From: Clostridium fungisolvens
GTDB taxonomy: Bacteria; Bacillota; Clostridia; Clostridiales; Clostridiaceae
Direction of reading: 5' to 3'
Assembly: GCF_014193895.1 (NCBI RefSeq)
Contig: NZ_BLZR01000001.1
Span: forward strand, 930,001-994,000
DNA length: 64,000 nt
Part shown: positions 53,660 through 61,915 of the stretch, piece by piece
Layout of the letters: each line of letters opens with the position of its first letter
How positions within the stretch are numbered: position 1 is the first letter of the stretch
Notes under the pieces: generated by a model
Databases searched by the model: none
Told to the model about the DNA's origin: nothing
What the model saw: only the letters and a program-made list of their open reading frames with translations
Translations under genes and position numbers: made by a program

Positions 53660-54925
53660 ATGAGTAAAAAAATAGCGTTAACACCTCCAATGGGATGGAA
53701 CAGCTGGGATTGTTACGGGGCAAGTGTAAGGGAAGACGAGGTTAGAGGCAATGCAGATTATATGGAAAAATATCTAAAGAAATATGGATGGGAGTATGTA
53801 GTTGTAGATATTCAATGGTATGAGCCTACTGCAGATTCAACTGAATATCATCCTTATGCACCTCTTGATATGGATCAGTATGGAAGGCTTATACCTTCAG
53901 TAAATAGATTTCCTAGTGCTAAAGATGGCAATGGATTTAAAGCTTTGGGTGAGTATATTCATAATAAGGGGCTTAAGTTTGGTATCCACATTCTTAGAGG
54001 AATACCAAAGCAGGCAGTAAAGGCAAATACTCCAATACTAGGTACTGATAAGTTTGCTAAAGACATTGCAGATACTAATTCAATATGCCCATGGAACACT
54101 GATATGTATGGTATTGATGCTACAAAGGAAGGCGCACAAGAGTACTATAATTCAATAATAAATATGTATGCTGAGTGGGGAATTGATTTTATAAAGGTAG
54201 ATGATTTATCTTTTCCTTATGCAAAAGGGGAGATTGAACTTATAAAGAATGCCTTAGATAACTGTGGAAGAGAGGTAGTATTTAGTTTATCCCCAGGACC
54301 AGCACCTTTGGAAGAAGCAGAACATTTAAAGGTACATGCAAATATGTGGAGGATTTCCGGAGACTTTTGGGACAATTGGGAGCAGCTTTATAAGCAATTT
54401 GAGCTTTTAGGAAATTGGAACGAGCATATGGGAGCCTCACATTGGCCAGATGCAGACATGCTTTCTTTTGGTCATATTTGCCTTAGAGAACATCAATTTG
54501 AAGGCAAAGGAAAATGGACTAACTTTACTAGAAGAGAGCAAAAAACACTTATGACTTTATGGTGTATTGCACGTTCACCGCTTATGTTTGGTGGAGAGAT
54601 GACTGATAATGACCAGTGGACCTTAGAGCTTATAACCAATGAAGAGGTTCTTAATGTATTAAAATGTTCTAATTCAAACAAACAGTTTTATAGAGATGAA
54701 GATAAAGCAATATGGACAGCTAAAGGCAAAGACGGAGAAGATTATGTAGCTTTATTCAACATATCTGATATAGATAGGAAAGTAGACTTAGATTTAAGAG
54801 AAATAGGAATTGAAAAAGCAGATACAATCAGAGATTTATGGCAACATGAAGACTTTAAAGTTTCAAGTGGAATACTAAATTGTAAAATAAAAGCACATGA
54901 AGCTAAGTTTTATAAGATTAAGTAA
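53660..54925 (+). CDS. GH27 alpha-galactosidase-type glycosidase
   Basis: 421 aa, retaining glycosidase of clan D without signal peptide. MGWNSWDCYGA at the N-terminus is the GH27 hallmark. D181 in FIKVDDLS is the predicted nucleophile (GH27 usually has KYDNC here) and D235 in WRISGDFWDNW the acid/base. SHWPDADMLSFG and the late C-terminal beta domain fit too. Substrate is probably alpha-galactosides, though GH27 also contains isomaltodextranases and beta-L-arabinopyranosidases. Divergent from the AraC gene and closed by a terminator. Confidence 0.92.
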   Translation: MSKKIALTPPMGWNSWDCYGASVREDEVRGNADYMEKYLKKYGWEYVVVDIQWYEPTADSTEYHPYAPLDMDQYGRLIPSVNRFPSAKDGNGFKALGEYIHNKGLKFGIHILRGIPKQAVKANTPILGTDKFAKDIADTNSICPWNTDMYGIDATKEGAQEYYNSIINMYAEWGIDFIKVDDLSFPYAKGEIELIKNALDNCGREVVFSLSPGPAPLEEAEHLKVHANMWRISGDFWDNWEQLYKQFELLGNWNEHMGASHWPDADMLSFGHICLREHQFEGKGKWTNFTRREQKTLMTLWCIARSPLMFGGEMTDNDQWTLELITNEEVLNVLKCSNSNKQFYRDEDKAIWTAKGKDGEDYVALFNISDIDRKVDLDLREIGIEKADTIRDLWQHEDFKVSSGILNCKIKAHEAKFYKIK

Positions 54926-55006
54926 ATATTAATTAAGGCAAATTAAACTTATATTGCTATATTATTCAAGATGAATGTTAAAAAATAAACTTAATAGGTT
55001 TTAAAG

Positions 55007-55060
55007 AAAAGGTAATTAATGTTATGTAAATCATATAGCATAATTACCTTTTTTATTTTT
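55007..55060 (+). terminator. Rho-independent terminator after GH27
   Basis: AAAAGGTAATTA (55007-55018) is exactly complementary to TAATTACCTTTT (55041-55052), followed by TTATTTTT. Confidence 0.8.
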
Positions 55061-55142
55061 TATAAGTTTTATTAGCTATTGAAAAATCAAGGATTACAGC
55101 ATATAGGTATAAAACCTTATTAAAATCAGGAAGATAATTACA

Positions 55143-55202
55143 TTGACATAAAAACCATTTTTGGTATAATGATTCTTGATAATAAGTGAAAATGATTATC
55201 AA
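55143..55202 (+). promoter_or_regulatory. Promoter with Fur box
   Basis: -35 TTGACA (55143-55148), 16-bp spacer, -10 TATAAT (55165-55170). TGAAAATGATTATCA at 55187-55201 matches the 7-1-7 Fur consensus TGATAATNATTATCA in 14 of 15 positions. A wider dyad TTGATAAT / ATTATCAA spans 55176-55202. Confidence 0.85.
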
Positions 55203-55267
55203 TATAATATAGTTTGATATTAATCAAACAAAAATATATTTAAGGTAAAACTCTAGGAGGAATAGTA

Positions 55268-56215
55268 ATGAAGAAAAAGAGTGTTTTAGGTTTATTGTTA
55301 GCTACAGTACTTTCAGTAGGAGTATTGGCTGGATGTGCATCAACAAAGAAGGAAGAAACTAAAAAAGAAAGTGATACAAAGGTAGTAAGCACTGTAAAGG
55401 GTGATGTTACAATACCAACAAATCCAAAAAGAATAGTTGATGTTTCAGGATCAAGTGAAGCACTTGCAATACTTGGAGATATTCCAGTGGCAACTGCTAA
55501 TGTTGATTCATATAAGACAACAGAAGTTCCAGAATACGTTAAAGATAAGCTAGGAAATGCTAAGGTAGTAGGACATTCAATGACAGATACTATGGATGTT
55601 GAAGCTATCATTGCTACTAATCCAGATTTAATTATAATGAGTGAAAGACAAAATAAGATATATGATCAATTAAAGGCAGTTGCTCCAGTAGTTGTACTTA
55701 AGGATTACCAAAATGATTGGAGAACAAATATTACTGATATAGCAAAAATATTAGGAAAAGAAACAGAAGCTCAAAATTGGTTGAAAAATTATGATACTAA
55801 AGCAACCGCAGTTGGTAAAGCTATAGCTGAAAAGAATGGCGATAAAACTACATACTTAACAGTACTTGCAAGTGCAGGAAAGTTCTATGTTTTAACAGGT
55901 GCTGGAATAGGTTCAATGTTATATGATGATATGAAGTTAGCTAAACCTACAAATCTTCCACCACAAGAAGGTATAAGCTTACCAGTTGTAACTATGGAAG
56001 GTTTAGCGCAAATACAATCAGACTATCTAATCGTAATAGCAACTGATGCAGATTGGAATGACTTACAAAACAGTGCAGTATACAAGAATCTAAAGGCTGT
56101 TAAGGATGGAAAAGTTACTAAGTTAGAAAGTGCTCCTTACTTCGTACAAGGATATCAACCAATAGGAAAAGAAAAGCTTCTTGATGGTATCAAAGAAAAA
56201 TTAGCAGGTAAATAA
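55268..56215 (+). CDS. Ferric-siderophore ABC transporter substrate-binding lipoprotein
   Basis: 315 aa. Lipoprotein signal with lipobox LAGC (Cys23). The mature part is a class III periplasmic-binding fold: NPKRIVDVSGSSEALAILGD, MDVEAIIATNPDLIIMSERQ, then VTMEGLAQIQSDYLIVIA. It binds ferric siderophore or heme-like ligands at the membrane surface. It lies behind a near-perfect Fur box and ahead of two FecCD permeases and an ATPase. Two hairpins separate it from the permease gene, so it may be expressed in excess over the membrane parts, as is common. Confidence 0.93.
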   Translation: MKKKSVLGLLLATVLSVGVLAGCASTKKEETKKESDTKVVSTVKGDVTIPTNPKRIVDVSGSSEALAILGDIPVATANVDSYKTTEVPEYVKDKLGNAKVVGHSMTDTMDVEAIIATNPDLIIMSERQNKIYDQLKAVAPVVVLKDYQNDWRTNITDIAKILGKETEAQNWLKNYDTKATAVGKAIAEKNGDKTTYLTVLASAGKFYVLTGAGIGSMLYDDMKLAKPTNLPPQEGISLPVVTMEGLAQIQSDYLIVIATDADWNDLQNSAVYKNLKAVKDGKVTKLESAPYFVQGYQPIGKEKLLDGIKEKLAGK

Positions 56216-56224
56216 TTTGATGCG

Positions 56225-56268
56225 TTGAAATTAAAGTATCACTGTTCTGATACTTTAATTTCAAAAAA
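56225..56268 (+). terminator. Perfect 17-bp stem terminator
   Basis: TTGAAATTAAAGTATCA (56225-56241) is exactly complementary to 56248-56264, followed by AAAAAA. The TTGAAATTAA end is the same as in the family-2 foldback elements. Confidence 0.65.
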
Positions 56269-56294
56269 GCAATTCAATATAAAATAAAAAATAA

Positions 56295-56335
56295 AATTTA
56301 GGATGGCTAAGACTAACTTTTAGTCATCCTAAATT
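56295..56335. terminator. Second hairpin after the binding-protein gene
   Basis: AATTTAGGATG (56295-56305) pairs with CATCCTAAATT (56325-56335), extended towards the loop. No clear T run on the plus strand, so this may be an attenuator. Confidence 0.45.
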
Positions 56336-56457
56336 GCATTCATAACATTTTGCCCAAATGTGTTTTGAGTAGAAGTTGATATTTATAAAGATGAATATAG
56401 CAAAATTTCTAGGCACATAATACGTTATCTTTGATAAAGAGGAGGATAAGCACATCA

Positions 56458-57489
56458 ATGATTTTAGCTGAAAAAGGTATGGATGAGGAAAATAAGAAAT
56501 CTAGGATTGTAGTAGCATCACTAATTATAGTTATTGGAGCTGCTGTTTTATTATTTGGGATAGGATTATCTATGTCTCTCGGAGCAAAGCATATTAGTTT
56601 GGATACAGTCTTCAATAGTATTTTTTTCTCTAAAGACAATGTTGATAATCAAATAATTAGAGATTTAAGAATGCCAAGAGCCATTGCAGCTGCATTAGTT
56701 GGAGGGTTTTTAGCTGTTTCAGGAGCTGTAATGCAAGGTATTACAAGAAATCCTATAGCAGAGCCTTCGATTATGGGGATAACCCAAGGAGCTACTTTTA
56801 CAATCGCAATTGCATTTTCTATGCAGCTTAATATTGGAGGTTTTGGGCTTATGATATTTGCTTTTGCTGGAGCAAGCATAAGTGGAATATTAGTGTATTT
56901 TTTAAGTTCAAGGTCTATTAAAGGAACGGATCCAGTAAAGCTTGCATTAGCAGGAACTGCAATAGGAACTCTTCTCATATCTTTAGCAACTGCTATTGCT
57001 ATGTATTTTAATTTATCACAGCAGTTGAGCTTTTGGATTGCAGGTGGACTTACAACAGCTAAATGGCAAGGGGTAAAGCTTCTTGGGATGGTAGGTTTAG
57101 TAGGAGTAGTTCTTGCAATTATAGTATCACCAAAAATAACTATTTTAAGTTTAGGCGAAGAAATAGCTATAGGCCTCGGACAAAAGACAAATTTAATACG
57201 ATTTATAGGTATTGTTATAGTTATTATGCTTTGTGGTGCCTCCGTATCAGTTGCTGGTAATGTGGCTTTTGTAGGACTTATAGTGCCACAAATAGTGAAA
57301 GGACTAGTTGGGCCAGACTATAGATACATAATTCCATGTTCCCTTATAGTAGGTGCTGCACTTGTGGTTTACTGCGATATTGCTGCAAGGATGATTAATC
57401 AGCCTTACGAGACTCCCATAGGTTCTCTAATAGCACTAATAGGAGTACCGTTCTTTATATACCTTGTAAGAAAGGGGGATAAGATTTGA
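56458..57489 (+). CDS. FecCD-family iron-siderophore permease (first)
   Basis: About 343 aa with nine to ten membrane segments. The family motif RDLRMPRAIAAALVGGFLAV, then SGAVMQGITRNPIAEPSIMG and NVAFVGLIVPQIVKGLVGPD are typical of FecCD/BtuC permeases. ATG 56458 is chosen as the first ATG after GGAGG (56441-56445); the TTG 56431 precedes that site. Its stop overlaps the next permease start (TGATG). Forms a heterodimeric channel with the next protein. Confidence 0.93.
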   Translation: MILAEKGMDEENKKSRIVVASLIIVIGAAVLLFGIGLSMSLGAKHISLDTVFNSIFFSKDNVDNQIIRDLRMPRAIAAALVGGFLAVSGAVMQGITRNPIAEPSIMGITQGATFTIAIAFSMQLNIGGFGLMIFAFAGASISGILVYFLSSRSIKGTDPVKLALAGTAIGTLLISLATAIAMYFNLSQQLSFWIAGGLTTAKWQGVKLLGMVGLVGVVLAIIVSPKITILSLGEEIAIGLGQKTNLIRFIGIVIVIMLCGASVSVAGNVAFVGLIVPQIVKGLVGPDYRYIIPCSLIVGAALVVYCDIAARMINQPYETPIGSLIALIGVPFFIYLVRKGDKI

Positions 57490-58505
57490 TGAACATATTA
57501 AGTGAAAATAAAAGATTTAGATATATATCAATTTTATTAACTGCACTTATAATAATTAGTTTTATAGTAAGCCTTAATATGGGCTCTTTATCTATAAAAC
57601 CAATTGATGTTTTGAAAACCCTTATAGGACAAGGAACACGAAAAGATGAATTGGTGCTATTTACCCTCAGATTACCTAGAATAATAATTGCAGTTTTGGT
57701 TGCTATAGGCTTATCAACTTCAGGAACCATATTGCAAGGGGTAACTAAAAATGATTTAGCTGATCCGGGAATACTAGGAATTGGTTCAGGTGCTTCACTT
57801 GCAGTTGTTATATACATATATTTTACCAGCGGAAATACATATGCTGTTATCAGTGATATAACCATATATACAATGCCTATTTTAGCTCTTACTGGAGCCT
57901 TTATAGCTGCAGCTTTGATATATTTTTTGGCTTGGAAAAAGGGAATAAACCCAGCAAGACTTATATTAGTTGGAATTGGTATTAACTCTGCATTTACTGC
58001 AATGCTTATAATATTCCAGCTTAAGTTTACTACTCAAGAGTTTAATAGAGTTATGGTATGGATCTCTGGAAGCATATGGGGAGCAAATTGGAAATACGTA
58101 ATTGCAACACTTCCATGGATAGTTATATTTTTAGTACTTACATTATATAAAGCAAGATATCTTGATGTGCTTAATCTAGGTGATGATATATCAACTGGAC
58201 TTGGAGTAAAGGTAGAAAAAGAAAGAAGAAAACTGCTATTTTTTGCTGTAGCTTTAGCTGGAGCAGCCACTGCAGTTTCAGGTACAATTTCTTTCCTAGG
58301 TTTAGTCTCACCACATATTGCAAGAAGATTAGTTGGTCCTAAACATAAGGTTTTGATACCAACCTCAGCTCTAATAAGTATTTTTCTATTTTTAGTTTCG
58401 GATATAATAGCTAAAAACTTACTATCCCCTGCGGAGATACCTGTAGGAATAGTGTTATCAATTATAGGAGTTCCTTATTTCGTATACCTAATGCTTAAAC
58501 AATAG
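57489..58505 (+). CDS. FecCD-family iron-siderophore permease (second)
   Basis: 338 aa, same fold as the preceding permease: LFTLRLPRIIIAVLVAIGLS, TSGTILQGVTKNDLADPGIL, GTISFLGLVSPHIARRLVGP. ATG 57489 overlaps the upstream TGA stop, so the two permeases are translationally coupled and made in equal amount. A short family-2 foldback element begins 20 bp after its stop, between it and the ATPase gene. Confidence 0.93.
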   Translation: MNILSENKRFRYISILLTALIIISFIVSLNMGSLSIKPIDVLKTLIGQGTRKDELVLFTLRLPRIIIAVLVAIGLSTSGTILQGVTKNDLADPGILGIGSGASLAVVIYIYFTSGNTYAVISDITIYTMPILALTGAFIAAALIYFLAWKKGINPARLILVGIGINSAFTAMLIIFQLKFTTQEFNRVMVWISGSIWGANWKYVIATLPWIVIFLVLTLYKARYLDVLNLGDDISTGLGVKVEKERRKLLFFAVALAGAATAVSGTISFLGLVSPHIARRLVGPKHKVLIPTSALISIFLFLVSDIIAKNLLSPAEIPVGIVLSIIGVPYFVYLMLKQ

Positions 58506-58524
58506 GTGTTATTAAAGTATCTTG

Positions 58525-58584
58525 TTGAAATTAAGTGGTCACGCATCCGATGCTTTAATGAGCATTGCACGGTACTAATTTCAA
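58525..58584 (+). repeat. Foldback element, family 2, short copy
   Basis: TTGAAATTA (58525-58533) is complementary to TAATTTCAA (58576-58584); interior contains CATCCGATGCTTTAATGAGC, as at 39221 and 42022. It lies between the permease and ATPase genes. Confidence 0.75.
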
Positions 58585-58665
58585 AAATATTCTTAAACAT
58601 TGACTATTAAAAGTTTTAATGAGATAGATGCTAAAAGTTAATGTATATATTGTTGGAGGTAACGC

Positions 58666-59457
58666 ATGAGTAACGTAAATATTATAAATACAGAAAATCT
58701 AGATATATCTTATGGTAATTTAGATATAGTTAAAGGACTAAATCTAAATATACCTAAAGGAAAGATAACAACTATAATAGGGGCTAATGGTTGTGGTAAA
58801 TCCACTATTTTAAAAACTTTAGCCAGAATCTTAGAACCTAAAAGTGGTGTTATTTATATAGATGGAAAAGATATAAAAAAGCAAGATTCTAAAGAAATAG
58901 CAAAGGTTATGGCTGTGCTTCCACAAAGTCCTCAAGCACCAAATGGGCTACTTGTAGAAGAACTAGTTGCTTACGGAAGATTTCCTCATCAAAGTGGTTT
59001 TGGAAAGCTTCAAAAGGAAGATAGAGAAATAATAGACTGGGCTTTAGAAGTTACAGGAATGAAGGAATTTAAGTCTAGACCAATAGAAGCTTTATCAGGA
59101 GGGCAAAGACAAAGAGTGTGGATCTCAATGGCTTTAGCTCAGCAAACTGATATTTTATTACTTGATGAGCCTACAACTTATTTAGATTTAGCTCATCAGT
59201 TGGAGATATTAGAGCTTTTAAAGGATTTAAATGAAAAACAAGATAGAACCATAGTAATGGTAATCCATGAGCTTAACAATGCAGCTAGATTTGCTGATTA
59301 TATGGTTGGAGTAAAAGAAGGAAACATCGTTTGTGATGGAAGTCCAGATGAGGTTATGACTAAAGAGAACCTAAAAGTACTATTTAATATTGATGCGGAG
59401 ATTGTAAAAGATCCTAGAGAAAATAAGCCAGTATGTATAACCTATGATTTGCTTTAA
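58666..59457 (+). CDS. Iron-siderophore ABC transporter ATPase
   Basis: 263 aa FecE/FhuC-type nucleotide-binding subunit. Walker A GANGCGKST, Q-loop VLPQSPQAP, signature LSGGQRQRVW, Walker B ILLLDEPTT, H-loop VIHELNN. Ribosome site TTGGAGG. Last gene of the transporter. Its final codons form the left arm of its own terminator. Together with the binding protein and two permeases it makes a complete importer. Confidence 0.95.
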   Translation: MSNVNIINTENLDISYGNLDIVKGLNLNIPKGKITTIIGANGCGKSTILKTLARILEPKSGVIYIDGKDIKKQDSKEIAKVMAVLPQSPQAPNGLLVEELVAYGRFPHQSGFGKLQKEDREIIDWALEVTGMKEFKSRPIEALSGGQRQRVWISMALAQQTDILLLDEPTTYLDLAHQLEILELLKDLNEKQDRTIVMVIHELNNAARFADYMVGVKEGNIVCDGSPDEVMTKENLKVLFNIDAEIVKDPRENKPVCITYDLL

Positions 59458-59475
59458 AATCATAGGTTATTTTAA
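59437..59475 (+). terminator. Terminator overlapping the ATPase stop codon
   Basis: ATAACCTATGATTT (59437-59450), inside the last codons, is exactly complementary to AAATCATAGGTTAT (59457-59470), followed by TTTTAATG. Confidence 0.75.
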
Positions 59476-59700
59476 TGTGAATTACTATTTTTCATTATTT
59501 CATCATAAATTTGTTCAAGCTTAATATTCTCATATAAAACCTCATCATTTCCATGACAAAATATATATTATTATGCAGCATATCCTTTAGGCGTAGCAAC
59601 TTACTTCTCAAAAAATGTAGCTTACTATATAGGTGGTTGAATGAAGAGAGCTACTAACATATACTGAAAACATAGAAAGAGAAGTGAGGGGGGAAGCCAA

Positions 59701-60138
59701 TTGAAAGTTACTATTGAAAATATCCCTGACGGAAGTGAGCCTGAAATAATAGTAAGATGCAATGAACTTGATGAATCGTTATTGCAGATGATTCATTATA
59801 TTAAAGCCTCTTCTAAAAAGATTATTGGGCTTACAGGATTACAAATGCATGTTATCAATCCTAAAGATGTCTTTTACTTCGAATCAGTAGATAATAAAGT
59901 ATTTATTTACTGTAAAGAAAAGGTTTTCGAATCTAAGCTTAGACTTTATGAAATTGAGACAGAATATGTGAATCTTGGTTTTTTTAGAGCATCAAAATCT
60001 ACTATCCTTAATATTTCAAAAATAGAATCTGTAAGTCCAATTTTTTATGGCAGATTTGAAGCTTTGTTACAAAATGGAGAAAAAGTATATATTTCTAGAC
60101 AATATGTTCCAATATTAAAAAGAGAATTAGGGTTATAA
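59701..60138 (+). CDS. LytTR DNA-binding domain protein
   Basis: 145 aa, stand-alone LytTR regulator without receiver domain. Pattern: IIGLTGLQMHVINPKDVFYF, ESVDNKVFIYCKEKVFESKL, FFRASKSTILNISKIESVSP, and ISRQYVPILKRELGL at the end. TTG start with GGGGGGAA upstream. The next gene, 12 bp downstream, encodes a DUF3021 membrane protein; LytTR-DUF3021 operons are a recurrent pair in Bacillota, where the membrane protein is thought to restrain the regulator. Confidence 0.9.
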   Translation: MKVTIENIPDGSEPEIIVRCNELDESLLQMIHYIKASSKKIIGLTGLQMHVINPKDVFYFESVDNKVFIYCKEKVFESKLRLYEIETEYVNLGFFRASKSTILNISKIESVSPIFYGRFEALLQNGEKVYISRQYVPILKRELGL

Positions 60139-60150
60139 GGAGGCTGCATT

Positions 60151-60594
60151 ATGAAAATTAATGAGTATTTGAAATTTATGTTGAAAGATTTTTTAAAAGC
60201 TTTTGGATTCTTGATGATTGTTGTCACAATATACTTTAGTAGTAACTCTATAACAGTAATTGAGACTTCACTACTTTGGCAAATTATATTATTAAGTTTA
60301 GGATATGTATTTTTCAAGTTTGCCTTTGTAAATAAGTATGATTTAGATAAAAAGGCTCAAAACATCAATCTGTTTGTCTGTTCTACACTTGCAGATGTTG
60401 CTATATTACTTTGGTTATGGCTATTTAGCCCAAATAGAGCTGTTAATAGTAATACTATGATATTATATGCCATCATAATTTTTTCTGTTAAAGTATTGGT
60501 TTTTTCGATGATGCATATAGACGGCAAGACACAGGCAAAGCAACTCAATGAAAAATTGAATGAATATAAAAAAGATTCAGCAAGTAAAATTTAA
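60151..60594 (+). CDS. DUF3021-family membrane protein, LytTR partner
   Basis: 147 aa with four hydrophobic segments (LKAFGFLMIVVTIYFSSNSI; ETSLLWQIILLSLGYVFFKF; NLFVCSTLADVAILLWLWLF; MILYAIIIFSVKVLVFSMMH) and a charged C-terminal tail. AAGGAGG ribosome site. Position directly after LytTR and the four-helix pattern support the DUF3021 call. Likely an inhibitor or sensor for the LytTR protein. Confidence 0.85.
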   Translation: MKINEYLKFMLKDFLKAFGFLMIVVTIYFSSNSITVIETSLLWQIILLSLGYVFFKFAFVNKYDLDKKAQNINLFVCSTLADVAILLWLWLFSPNRAVNSNTMILYAIIIFSVKVLVFSMMHIDGKTQAKQLNEKLNEYKKDSASKI

Positions 60595-60640
60595 TGAATT
60601 TTTAAATATATCACTCCAGTAAAGAACGGATAAAATGTGA

Positions 60641-60685
60641 GAAGCAAAGATTCTTTGAAAAAGAAGCTTTGCTTCTTTTTCTCAT
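60641..60685 (+). terminator. Rho-independent terminator
   Basis: GAAGCAAAG (60641-60649) is exactly complementary to CTTTGCTTC (60667-60675), followed by TTTTTCTC. Confidence 0.85.
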
Positions 60686-60696
60686 TTATATTACCT

Positions 60697-60762
60697 TGCC
60701 TTAAAGTACATTAGCCTATTCCCTAAAGTACAATTGTTCAAACTATATATTGGTTATAAGAT
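60697..60762 (+). promoter_or_regulatory. Two-component-type promoter, site 1 (upstream of SDR gene)
   Basis: AAAGTACA at 60703-60710 and again at 60725-60732 (22 bp apart), each preceded by a GCC/CCC-type flank; then -35 TTGTTC (60734-60739), 17-bp spacer, -10 TAAGAT (60757-60762). The same layout occurs at 61831 and 63888. Confidence 0.65.
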
Positions 60763-60782
60763 AAAACTATAGTTTTTATAAA

Positions 60783-60877
60783 GATGAAACACTTCGATCA
60801 GAAATCTATTTTCAAAACTCTTATGGATTCTGAGAGGAGAATTTGAAAATATAAATTTAAAAATGAAGTGGTACATC
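60783..60877 (+). repeat. 95-bp foldback repeat, family 1, copy G
   Basis: GATGAAACACTTC ... GAAGTGGTACATC with ATTTTCAAA / TTTGAAAAT and a GGATTCTG loop. It lies between the promoter at 60734-60762 and the SDR start, so it would be in the mRNA leader. Confidence 0.9.
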
Positions 60878-60916
60878 TGTAGGCGGATAAAAAATAGATA
60901 ATTGGAGGGGAATATA

Positions 60917-61717
60917 ATGAGAGTATTAAATAAAAATATAGTAGTTACTGGTGGGGGAAATGGTGTAGGAAGAGAGTTGGTTCTTAATTTATTGTCGAGA
61001 GGAGCAACAGTAATAGCAGTTGATATAAATCAAGCTGGACTTCAAGAAACCTTCAGAATTTCAGGTGATAATGAAAGATTATTAACTAGGATTGTGGACA
61101 TTACAGATAAAAAAGCTGTATCTTACTTTGCAGAAGATATCATTTTAAAGCTTGGGAATATTGATGGAGTGATTAATAATGCAGGTATTATTCAACCTTT
61201 TATTCAGTTAAAGGATTTAAAACTAGAACAGATTGATAAAGTAATGAGTGTTAATTTTTACGGAACTTTATATATGACAAAAGCATTTTTAAACCACTTA
61301 TTGACTAGACCAGAGGGGCATATTGTAAACATTGCAAGTATGGGAGGATTTCTTCCTGTTCCTGGGCAGAGTTCCTATGGTTCTTCAAAGGCTGCAGTTA
61401 AGTTAATGACTGAAGGCTTGTATTCGGAACTATTAGATACCAATGTACACGTAACTCTCGTATTTCCAGGAGCAATGGCTACAGACATAAAGAAGAATTC
61501 AAAGCTTACGGATAAAGGTGTCACTGAGGAAGAAAAGAATTCTAAGATGTTACTTAAACCAGACACTGCGGCAGAATTAATTATTAAAGGTATGGAAAAG
61601 AATAAGTATCGTTTCTGTATTGGTAAGGATGCTAAAGCTATGAATTTCCTTTATAGTATGAATCCAGGCTTTGCAACTCGATTTATTAAACGTGTAATGG
61701 GAACGAAGGAACATTAG
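60917..61717 (+). CDS. Short-chain dehydrogenase/reductase (SDR)
   Basis: 266 aa classical SDR. VVTGGGNGVGRELVLNL is the cofactor motif TGxxxGxG, D-V-D-I after the second strand favours NAD(H), GVINNAG, catalytic Ser in VNIASMGGF and YGSSKAAVKL (YxxxK). The C-terminal part (FCIGKDAKAMNFLYSMNPGF) resembles acyl- or sterol-type SDRs of the DltE/YqjQ kind. ATG 60917 chosen with GGAGGGG 6 bases upstream; TTG 60902 lies before it. The promoter carries the same element as the two-component operon, so the SDR is a likely member of that regulon. Confidence 0.9.
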   Translation: MRVLNKNIVVTGGGNGVGRELVLNLLSRGATVIAVDINQAGLQETFRISGDNERLLTRIVDITDKKAVSYFAEDIILKLGNIDGVINNAGIIQPFIQLKDLKLEQIDKVMSVNFYGTLYMTKAFLNHLLTRPEGHIVNIASMGGFLPVPGQSSYGSSKAAVKLMTEGLYSELLDTNVHVTLVFPGAMATDIKKNSKLTDKGVTEEEKNSKMLLKPDTAAELIIKGMEKNKYRFCIGKDAKAMNFLYSMNPGFATRFIKRVMGTKEH

Positions 61718-61830
61718 CAATACATCTTATAGCAAGTATGATATTAATAATAAAAATTCTATAGGTGACCTCTAGCTTTACAGTTAGTTGTCACTATTGT
61801 CTTGCATAAAACTAAGAAGAAATATGCCCA

Positions 61831-61868
61831 AAGGTACAATTGTTAAAGTGAGGAATTTACTATAATAT
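61831..61868 (+). promoter_or_regulatory. Two-component-type promoter, site 2 (histidine kinase operon)
   Basis: AAGGTACA (61831-61838) next to -35 TTGTTA (61840-61845), 17-bp spacer, -10 TAATAT (61863-61868). An upstream copy 22 bp away is weak. Suggests autoregulation. Confidence 0.55.
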
Positions 61869-61915
61869 AGGTATTAATATTAAATATAAGTATAATAGAC
61901 CCTATAAAAAGGCAG

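Noticed and set aside
20178..60877. The 95-bp repeats as a CRISPR array
   Set aside because: Copies are dispersed, palindromic and not separated by uniform spacers; no cas genes are present.
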